A DNA stretch of 19,732 bases, from NCBI GenBank assembly GCA_039812985.1, contig JBDHUL010000011.1, positions 1 to 19,732 of the forward strand, written 5' to 3'. A model generated the notes under the pieces. That model was not told where the DNA came from. It worked only from the letters and a program-made list of their open reading frames with translations, and made no database searches. Origin of the DNA: JAPUDS01 sp039812985. Its GTDB lineage: Bacteria; Patescibacteriota; Saccharimonadia; Saccharimonadales; Saccharimonadaceae. The translations under genes and the position numbers were made by a program. Positions 1 through 9,300 of the stretch are shown here, piece after piece. How positions within the stretch are numbered: position 1 is the stretch's first letter; every line of letters begins with the position of its first letter.

Positions 1-3000
1 ACGGCACCGCTCAATAAAGCTGTTGTTGGTATTTACAGTACAAGCGGAGGCGGCTCACCATTGACACTCCTCGCCAGTTCACCCGAAACCACGCTGACTG
101 GTAGCTCGTGGAACACCTTTACCCTCAGTAGCCCGCTTTCGGTCACTGGAGGAGTCGATTATATTATCGCTTACTCAGCCAATGGCTCGGCCGGAGATAA
201 TAACAACAACCTGTACTACTCGACTGGCGCTCCTGCGAGTACATCTGGCTACTATTCACCCCGAACCTATAGCACTACACTACCGACAAATGCCTCTGTC
301 TGGACATCGACGTCGGTGTACTACTCCCTTTACGCAGTACTGGACACCGGCACGCCGGGTGATCAGTTCTCGGCCGCTCTCTTTCGTATGTCAAGCACTG
401 GACAGACTGTTTTTAAAAACTCAGCCAACACCACGTCGAGCTTTCAGGTACAGAACGCTGCTGGCATCGGTATATTTAACGTCGATACAACGAACACTCG
501 GGTCGGTATTAACCTGGCAGCGAGTGAAACGGCCGCCTATGACCTAACGTTTGGTGGTGGAGCCGATCGCTACCTTGGCATCAATCAACGCACCACTGCT
601 GGTACTGGACGCACGCTGACGGTTCAGGGTGGCCAGGGTAACGCCGGAGCAGGAGGTGCGCTCGTGCTACAAGGTGGCGCGGGTAACGGCACGGACCAGG
701 CCGGTGGCGCGGTCAATATATCGGGCGGGACAGCCACTGGTACTGGGGCTGTCGGCGTCGTCAACATCCAGACCAGCCTGAACGGCAACGTCGTCATCGG
801 TAATGCCTCAAACGCTGCCAACACCGTGACGCTGGCAGCTGGTGCAACAAACGGCATCAATCTCCTGTCCGATAAGATCATGGTTGGCAACGCCACGACA
901 GCCACGACTATCCAAAAGACTGCCCAGACAGCCGCTAACCAACCGGGACAAACCCTCACTATACAGGGTGCGTCCGGTCAAGGTTCTGGTAACGGCGGCG
1001 CCGTTACCATACAGGGTGGAAACGGCGGTGCAACCGGACTCTATGGCGGCAACCTCACGCTCGCTGGTGGTACCGGGACAACTTCAAACGGGCTGGTGGT
1101 ACTCGCGACCTCGGCCTTCCAGACTGCGACCACCGACGCTGGCTGTTTCCCGGGCGGTGCAGAGTCAACCACAACGACAAACTGTACTATCGCTCAAAGC
1201 TCTATCAATAACAACGCATCGGTAATCGTTGGCTTTACGAACGATGGCCAAACTGCCTTTATGCCTGATCCAAGTATTCTCACTGCCGGACGTGTGGTGT
1301 ATGTAACCGCATCAAATCTGACGAAGGACTTTACCCTGTCGGTCAACGGCGGTGGACAAGGCAACCAGATTGCAATGCGTAAAAACACGACAGCCACCAT
1401 GATATGGAATGGTGCTGACTGGACAGCAGCGGGCGCATCAAGCTCGACCACGCTACAGGCAGCCTACGACAATACCTTGCAGTCTGCCGGTGGCGCCGAG
1501 CTCGTGGTAAGCAAAACCAGTGCCACAAATGGCCTCACGATTCGAGACAGCTCTGTCTCCCCCGTCAACGGAACCCTCCTTAGCGTACAAACCAAAAGTG
1601 CCGCCGGGCTGTTCCAGGTTAACAGCAACGTCACCGAATACGTCAGCAATGCTGGAGCCGAAACCTCTGGTGCCAGCGCAAGCACGTTCCCGGTCAGCAC
1701 TTGGTCGGGGGTTGGGTCAGCAACGGTCAACCGGTACACAACCGCTGGCAGCAATATTGCCACCGGGCAAGGATCGGTGTCGGTCGCCACCACCGCGGCC
1801 GCCCAGGACGGTGTAAAAAATACCCTTGTTAGCGCCCTCACGCCGGCTCAAACCTACAACGTATCGTTTGCGGCACGGCTCGGGAGCGGAACGTTTAACG
1901 ACCTCAACGTGTACTATTCGGTTGACGGTACGGCCACATCAGTCGCCTGTACAGCAGCGCAGACTATTGCAACAAGCGTTTGGACAAAAGTAAACTGTGC
2001 GTTTACTGCTCCATCAAGCGGTATCACGGCAGCGAATGCCATTCTTATCCGTCAGACATCAGGTACCGCCCGCACCTTCTACGTTGACAACCTTTCGGTC
2101 ACCATTGCCGCTGACTACAACTACGCGACTGACGGCGGCGCCAGTGACAGCACAAACTTTGCAACCAACTGGTCCGCGGTGTCCGGCTCGACGGTGACGC
2201 GAACGACAACGGCGGGTAACGACGCCAGCGATAGCGCGCAAGTGGTTACCACAGCGACTGCTGGCCAAGGAGTGCGCAACAAACTCAGCATCAACCCGCT
2301 GACCAGTACTCTGTACCGCATCACTGTTTATGCGGCCAGCAGTAACGCGTTTACTGACTTCACGGTACGGTATTCACGCGACGGCGGGACAAACTTTGCG
2401 GCCTGCGCCGACTACAACACACAGAACATCTCGACGAGCACGAGCACATTTACAAAAGTCACCTGTTACATCACTACTGACGCAACAGCAGCAACCAACC
2501 CCTATGTCTACTTCACACAAGCAGGCGGTACCGCCCGTACCTTCTATGTCGATACATTCAGCATGAACCTTTCGAGCGCCACGACGCCAAATGTGCAGAT
2601 TGGCGGCGGCACCAATGGCGGGCCAACCACGCTGTTCACCCTCGACCGCGGGGCATCGGCCCCGATTGCCAGCAACAACGATGCCCTTCTCGGCAGCATG
2701 TACTACGACACCACGCTCGGCAAACTCCAATGCTACGAAGCAGACGGTTGGGGTGCGTGTGGGTCAAGCCCAGACAATATCATCACCATTAGCCCAGAGT
2801 ACACCAACGCCGTTCTTCACGGTACCGGTATTGGCACCATGACCAGCGACCTTTGCTCTGACTATCTCGACATCAACGATCCCACTAACGGTCCAGCCAT
2901 CTGTGGCGCGGGCGAAACCTACAACTTCTACAAGTGGACAAGCCCTCAGGCCAGCGATCAAAAATACAGCATCTACGTCACCTACCAGCTGCCGACAACC

Positions 3001-3297
3001 TTTAAGGGCTTCAACTCTGGCCAGACATCTGTCCAAGCTCGAGTCGATAATACGACGAATGCTTACGTCAAGCTACAGATTTACAAAAACCATAGCGGGC
3101 TCACACCGTGCGGAACGGACAACCTCATCACGTCAACGGCAAATACATGGCAATCCCCTATCGCAAGCGGGACGGCCGACCCCTCAACGTGCGGCTTTGC
3201 GCCAGGCGACAGTGTTGTATTCAAGATCACAGTTGGGGCAAAATCAAATGCAAGTGCTTACGTTGGCAACCTCAACTTCGCCTTTAGCAACAAGTAG
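1..3297 (+). CDS. Large fibre/adhesin-like surface protein, 5'-truncated by the window
   Basis: The frame is open from base 1, so the gene starts upstream; the TTG at 61 is not the true start. The visible 1098 residues are rich in Ser, Thr, Asn and Gly. In order: a beta-rich N-terminal segment (about 1-120); a phage-tail/CPR-type stretch with SFQVQNAAG and FNVDTTNTRVGI (about 140-165); two Gly-rich repeats of the form 'tLTvQGgqG..GGAl.lqGG' (about 205-245 and 317-360); two similar jelly-roll modules about 154 residues apart (about 545-704 and 705-862), each ending in TARTFYVD; a short fibre-type motif GSMYYDTTLGKLQCYE (near 898); and a C-terminal beta domain with Cys pairs. The jelly rolls look like CBM4/9-type carbohydrate-binding folds. 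I infer an extracellular adhesin or fibre. No signal or anchor is visible because the N-terminus is outside the window. It stops with TAG 45 bp before the kelch gene. Confidence 0.85.
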   Translation, partial: TAPLNKAVVGIYSTSGGGSPLTLLASSPETTLTGSSWNTFTLSSPLSVTGGVDYIIAYSANGSAGDNNNNLYYSTGAPASTSGYYSPRTYSTTLPTNASVWTSTSVYYSLYAVLDTGTPGDQFSAALFRMSSTGQTVFKNSANTTSSFQVQNAAGIGIFNVDTTNTRVGINLAASETAAYDLTFGGGADRYLGINQRTTAGTGRTLTVQGGQGNAGAGGALVLQGGAGNGTDQAGGAVNISGGTATGTGAVGVVNIQTSLNGNVVIGNASNAANTVTLAAGATNGINLLSDKIMVGNATTATTIQKTAQTAANQPGQTLTIQGASGQGSGNGGAVTIQGGNGGATGLYGGNLTLAGGTGTTSNGLVVLATSAFQTATTDAGCFPGGAESTTTTNCTIAQSSINNNASVIVGFTNDGQTAFMPDPSILTAGRVVYVTASNLTKDFTLSVNGGGQGNQIAMRKNTTATMIWNGADWTAAGASSSTTLQAAYDNTLQSAGGAELVVSKTSATNGLTIRDSSVSPVNGTLLSVQTKSAAGLFQVNSNVTEYVSNAGAETSGASASTFPVSTWSGVGSATVNRYTTAGSNIATGQGSVSVATTAAAQDGVKNTLVSALTPAQTYNVSFAARLGSGTFNDLNVYYSVDGTATSVACTAAQTIATSVWTKVNCAFTAPSSGITAANAILIRQTSGTARTFYVDNLSVTIAADYNYATDGGASDSTNFATNWSAVSGSTVTRTTTAGNDASDSAQVVTTATAGQGVRNKLSINPLTSTLYRITVYAASSNAFTDFTVRYSRDGGTNFAACADYNTQNISTSTSTFTKVTCYITTDATAATNPYVYFTQAGGTARTFYVDTFSMNLSSATTPNVQIGGGTNGGPTTLFTLDRGASAPIASNNDALLGSMYYDTTLGKLQCYEADGWGACGSSPDNIITISPEYTNAVLHGTGIGTMTSDLCSDYLDINDPTNGPAICGAGETYNFYKWTSPQASDQKYSIYVTYQLPTTFKGFNSGQTSVQARVDNTTNAYVKLQIYKNHSGLTPCGTDNLITSTANTWQSPIASGTADPSTCGFAPGDSVVFKITVGAKSNASAYVGNLNFAFSNK
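1640..2580 (+). repeat. Tandem jelly-roll module duplication inside the fibre-like gene
   Basis: Two consecutive modules of about 154 codons share the same pattern: an opening near an Asn-Ala/Asp-Gly turn, a 'W S .. G S . T V . R . T T A G' segment, a 'FNDLNVYYS / FTDFTVRYS' strand and the ending GTARTFYVD. The DNA is also similar at the ends (around 2063 and 2525). This points to duplication within the gene. The fold assignment (CBM4/9-like) rests on pattern only. Confidence 0.7.
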
Positions 3298-3315
3298 CCT
3301 TCCTGATGCCGGTTA

Positions 3316-3324
3316 TGCTACAAT
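3316..3324 (+). promoter_or_regulatory. Extended -10 promoter upstream of the kelch gene
   Basis: TGCTACAAT matches the extended -10 form TGNTATAAT with one mismatch in the hexamer. No good -35 is present at the expected distance. Transcription would start near 3331, giving a leader of about 12 nt to the GTG at 3343 or 27 nt to the ATG at 3358. The preceding gene ends only 19 bp upstream, so read-through is also possible. Confidence 0.5.
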
Positions 3325-3342
3325 AACAGAGGCGCCACGACG

Positions 3343-6300
3343 GTGGTTAATGAGGGTATGCAGCACAAAAATCGTATTAAACGCCCAAGCAGTCTGCGCT
3401 CCCGTGAGGAGGGGCTGATTCAGCGTGCAAGCGCTTGGCTAAAACACTTTACAAAAGTGACGAAGACTGGCAAACGGTACTTTGTCATTCCAGTCCCATC
3501 ACGAGGGAGCTTCATACGGCTGCTCTTATTCTTAGTTGGGCTATTACTCATCAGTGTCATCGGCTACCAGCTCTATCGCTACTACGGTCCTCATACATAC
3601 CGAGTCAGTGCGGCCGAACGTCTCTTGTCCCCACCGAGCAGCGTTCTGGCAAAAAGTCTGACCTTTGACAGCAAAAAAGAACTATACTCACTTACCTACG
3701 GTACCGAGCCATCTGCCGAACAAGCACAAGCCGATACGACCGTTACGGCGGCCCGTATACCAGTACGAGCCGCTCAGGGCGTCACCGTCACCGACCCGAA
3801 ATATGACGTTAACCTTACCATGACACCCCAGTTTGCAGTAGCGGACGGCAAACAAGACCAGAACCGCCTCGTGTACCCATTTCGAGACCATAGCGGCTGG
3901 TTGGTATACACTGCCGAAGGGACTGGGGTTAAGGAAGATATTGTCCTTGCCCACAAGCAGGCGGACGAGATGAGCTTCGATTACACGCTGTCGTTGCCTG
4001 AAGGGACCGAGGCGCGACGGGAGTCCGACGGGAGCATTGGCGTGTACGGCAATGAACTGTTCATGAACAATGTCATAACCTCCAACGACACCGATGCTAC
4101 CTTGCTAAAAAAAGCTCGAGAACAGGCCAAAAAAACACTGCTCCTCTTTGTCATACCCGCCCCTATCGTCAAAGAAGCCGGAACGCAACAATCTTCCGTG
4201 AAGGCTTCATTTGAACTAAGCGGCCATCGCCTGCGTGTCACCGCCAGAAACCTACATGCTGCTACCTACCCTTTAAGTATCGACCCAAGTATCTACATTG
4301 TAACCGCACAACAGTTCATGAATGGCAACAATGAAACCAACATAAACTTCGATGTAGCGAACAAACTTATCAAAAAGGGTCGTACGACGGGCGCACGGTT
4401 TGATGCTTGGAACACTGCAACCAAACTACCCCAGGCCAACTGGGGTGGTGGCACGGCTGTCGCCGGAGGATACCTCTACTCAGTCGGCGGAACGTCATTG
4501 TCCGGACAAATTTTTAGCGCCCAAGGTGGCAGCACGTTTGTCGTACCGGCCGGTGTCACAAACGTCGACATCAAAGTATGGGGTGCGGGAGGTGGCGGTG
4601 GCGGTGGCGGTTCAGGGGCAGCCGGGGGCGCGGGAGGTGGCGGTGGATATGTTTCTGGAACACTGGCGGTCACGCCAAACGAAACACTCACTGTCTACGT
4701 CGGAGGTGGCGGAGCAGCCGGCACACGCAATACCTCCGGTGGTGGTGGCGGGGCTGGGGCTTACTCAAGCATTTACCGAAGCGCAACCCCGCTGGCTATT
4801 GCCGCCGGTGGTGGCGGGGGCGGCGGCGGACGCAGCACGTCCTCTCACATCGGGGCAGCCGGGGGCGCGGGAGGTGGCACAAGTGGCATCGCCGGCGGAA
4901 CGTCAAACAGTACGAACATTGGGGGGAGCGGAGGCACTCCCAGTGCTGGCGGCGCAGCCGGTACTGGAGCAAACGCTGGCCTACCTGGAAGTTCATTGTT
5001 CGGGGGTGCGGGCGCCGACGGCGTCAATGGCAGCGGTGACGGATCGGGAGCGATAGGTGGTTTGACCGGAGGCGGCAATGGTGGCGGCGTCCTATCGACA
5101 ACTCGCGCTGGTGGTGGTGGTGGTGGGAGTGGGTATTACGGTGGTGGTGGCGGGGCTGGGGCGGGCACAAGCGCTGGTGGGGGCGGTGGTGGTGGTGGAT
5201 CAAGTCTCACGAGTGGCAGTCTCACGACCACTGCCGGTAGCGGCACAGCTCCAGGTAACGCCAGCGACGTAGACCGCGCAGGTGCTGGACAAGGAGGCGC
5301 GGCGGGAGCAACGGGTGCTGTCGGTACGGCCGGTAGTAACGGTATTATTGTTATCAGTTACGGAAGCGGCGGAAGTACAGCGAGTACCACCCTCAACTGG
5401 ATACACCTCTCAACAACTGATGGGTCCCTTGAGAGCCCTAACCCTGGCGGCGGCGCGTGCAGTGGTTGGTGTACTGACAGTGTATATGCCCTTCCCCAGG
5501 CACGCACCAACTACACGCTCGTAGCATACAATGGCTTCCTGTACGTCATCGGCGGCAAAGACAGTACCGGAACCCCCCAAAGTACTATATACATCGCAAA
5601 GATTGGAGCCAACGGCGAACCACAGTTATGGCATCCGTCAGATAACAATAAAGCGAGCTGGAATTATTGGTATAGCGATACCAGTCTCGGGACTGGACTG
5701 TCAGATGCCTCGGCAGTCGCCTACAACAACCGTATGTACCTCACTGGAGGACGAACCAGCACCGGGCCAGCAAATACTGTTCAGGTCGCTGACATTACGC
5801 CAGCTGGCAGCCTTGGGGCATGGACGAGCTCAACCGCCCTTTCCTCCAACCTCTACGGCCACAGTGCACAGGTCTACAATGACCGGCTGTACGTCATCGG
5901 TGGCGCCACCACAGTCGGGGGAACGCCACAAAACAACGTCTATTACAACAAGATCAACTCAAACGGTACCCTCAACAACTGGGTGCAAACGAGTAGTTTT
6001 GCAACAGGCCGAATGTCAGGTGGCGGGAATTTTTCAGTCGTGTGGGGAGCCTACTTGTACGTATCGGGGGGTTGTAGTGCGGTCAACGCGAGCGGGTATT
6101 GTTCAACAATACAATCGGACACGCAAGTTGCCAGTATCAATACCGACGGGAGCCTTGATGTCTGGAACACAGTAGGTATGGTATCAAATCAACGGTTTGG
6201 GCACGGGCTCTTTGCCTGGCGCGACGTTATTTACGAAGTGGGCGGCTGCTCGGCCCAAAATCTCACGACAGGAGCCTGCAATAGCCCCTTAGACAGCATC

Positions 6301-9300
6301 GTCTACGGCAATATTAACCGAGACGGCGATGCCTCGACGGTTGGCCAGTCAGCCGCTGCCGGAACCGCCCCGTGCAGCGGGGGTTCGCCGACAAACTGCA
6401 ATTTTCCGAATACGGCTGTAGGTAGTCTACTACATGCATCTATCGTTGCGAACGGCTATCTGTACATCATGGGAGGCTGTACTGACACCGCGTGCAACCC
6501 CAGTGGCGTCGTCAACGGCATTGCCTACGTCGCCATTAGTTCGACCGGTCAGATGTCAAAACCGGCCACGTGTCCATTTGGCACGTATCAAAACAATGCC
6601 TGGTGCGTTCAGACCAGCAACCTGCCCCCTGTTGCAGTAGCAGCAGCGAGCCCTGTACTATTTAATAATCGTATCTACCTTATCGGCGGCCTGACGGGTA
6701 ACAACAACACCAACACCATCATGCGCGCTACCCTGGGCAGCGACGGGAGCATCGGGGCCTGGACGCAACAATCGATGACTGGAGTTGGCGCCACATCGGT
6801 CTCCTACCAATACGCCTACGCCCGCGCTAACCCGGTCGCGGCAAGTACTATCCCGGGTAACCTCTTTATTTTTGGCGGTTGCACGACGAGTAACAACGCC
6901 GGCTGTACTGCCTACGCGCAAGCGGTTTACAAATGCGACCTCCAAACTGGCGGGGCCGTCGCCAACTGCTCAACCTCCGGCCAATTACAGATTGGGAACG
7001 TCCCCGGTGATATAACTCCAGGACTTGCCATTATGAGCGGTACCGTGTACGCAAATTACATCTATCTCATCGGGGGCGTATCGCCAAATATCCAAGACCT
7101 CAAATCGGTTCGTTACGCCAAGTTTGACAACAATAACAACGTCGTTACTGCCGGCACAAGCGGATGGACCGAAGCTGCAAATAAAATGGCGGTCGGACGG
7201 CGGCGGTCATCGGCCTTTGGATACAATGGCTACCTCTACGTTGTCGGTGGATACGAAGCCACTTCCGGCGTGCTCGCTGATATTGAGTTCGTCAAAATCA
7301 ATGTCAGCGATGGCAGCCTCGGAAGCGGGACCGGAGAGGCCTTTAATACTTCTGCCGTGCAGATTAAGCAACGCTGGGGTCTATCGGTTCCGGTATCAAA
7401 TTCGTTTGCCTACGTTCTTGGAGGCTGTACAAATGGCGCTAGCCCTGGCGGCTGCACGACCACAACCAACGTCGTGCAAACATTTCAAGTGTATAACAAC
7501 GACAGCGGTGCTCCCGCTGGCTATAGTACAAGTGCAAACACCTATACCGCCGCGCCTCAGCGCGTCGGTGTTTCTGCTGCTATACTCGGCGGCTATCTGT
7601 ATGTCGCCGGAGGCTGCACCAGTGCAAGCGATTGTACTGGCACGACGAACGATGTTTCATACACAACAATCGATGCAAACGGCAGTCTGGGAACGTGGAC
7701 GAGCACCGGTTCGCTACCAGCTGGCCGTGCCTGGGGTAAACTGCGTGCTGCTGGTAATTCCCTCTACTACATCGGCGGCCAAAGCGATACCGCAACTGAC
7801 CGGCGTAGTGAAGTCTACTATGCCACACCGAGCGCTGGAGGCATTTCGTCTTGGGCCACGGCAACAAACAGCCTCCCGGCTGGCCGGACGAAGTTTGGAG
7901 CCGCTGTGTGGAATGACCGCCTCTATGTTGTCGGGGGTGAAGGCACCGGCACCGGTTGCACAGCAAGCAACGTATGCAACACCATCTATGCCAGTCCGCA
8001 GCTTAGCAGTGGCGGTAATATAACAAGCACATGGTCAACTGCGAGCAGCCCATTTAGTGTAGCTCGTAGCGGCGCGACCGCTGTCGCCTATGCTAACAAT
8101 CTCTACATTTTCGGTGGCTACGATGGGACGAGTTATTTGAGCGACAGTCAGTTTGCCCAGCTCAATACGGGCACAGGCGTTGCTGGCAGCTGGAACTTTT
8201 CAACCAGCTTACCCGGTCCTCTCGCCGATGCTGATGGGTTTGCCGCAAACGGATATGTTTATATACAGGGTGGGCGTAGTAGCCCAAACACCTGCACCCC
8301 TACGACCTTGGTCGCGCCTATTAGTGCTAACACCACAATTGCAAGCGGCAACAACCCAACCGGCATCGGTGAGTGGTACACCACCAACCAACGGTTCACC
8401 ATGGCACGATATGGTGCTGCTTCGGCATATTATGATGGCAAGTCGTATATTCTCGGTGGTGCCGACTGTTCTGTCGGTAGCTCAGCAACGACGCTGACGA
8501 CAGCCGGCGTAACAAGCTATACCGTCCCCGCCGGCGTAACAAGCCTCCGTGTCAAGGCTTGGGGTGGCGGTGGAGGAGGTGGCGGTGGAGGAGGCACAGG
8601 GTCTAACGGAGGAAATGGCGCAGGCGGTGGCTATGCGACGTCAATCGTCAATGTTTCCCCTGGCGAGGTACTGAGCGTCAGCGTTGGAGGTAATGGTCGA
8701 GGCGGCACTCGCAATACCTCTGGCGGCGGTGGCGGCGGGGGTGGTGAATCAGGTGTTCGTCGCACTGATGCTGGAAATACCCCCCTCATCATTGTCGCCG
8801 GTGGTGGGGGTGGAGGAGGAGGCCGCAGCGCATCAGGTTCGCATGGTGGCAACGGTGGGGCGGGTGGCGATACGGTGACAGCAATTGCTGGGAGTACCGG
8901 CTCTGGTACATCACCGTTTGCTGGTGGTGGCGCAGCGGCCACGCCATCAGCAGCAGGCGTTGGCGGTACAGCAACAGGCGAAGGTAATTCCTGCACCGGA
9001 CAGACCGCTGGCTATCTTGATGGCGGTAACGGCGCTGAAGGACGCACCAGCACATGTACGACCAACGGCAACGGAAACGCTGGGATTGGCTTTTTGACTG
9101 GGGGTGGTGGGGGTGGTGGCGCGGTGAGCACAACGAGAGCTGGTGGTGGGGGTGGCGGCAGTGGCTACTACGGCGGAGGTGGGGGTGCAAGCAGCGGTGC
9201 AACGGCCGGCGCCGGTGGAGGCGGTGGTGGTATTAGCTACTATACTGGCAGTGTTAGCTCAGCGGAAGCCGGTACTGGGCAAACCCCTGGTAATGCTGGT

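Noticed and set aside
61..63. TTG as the start of the first gene
   Set aside because: The frame is open without a stop back to base 1 and encodes similar sequence, so the true start is outside the window.
4476..5078. Pro-rich and Arg-rich frames antisense or out of frame to the polyglycine domains (also 8631-9236)
   Set aside because: GGN tracts automatically yield long Pro-, Arg- or Trp-rich frames; these have no ribosome binding sites and lie inside a well-supported gene.
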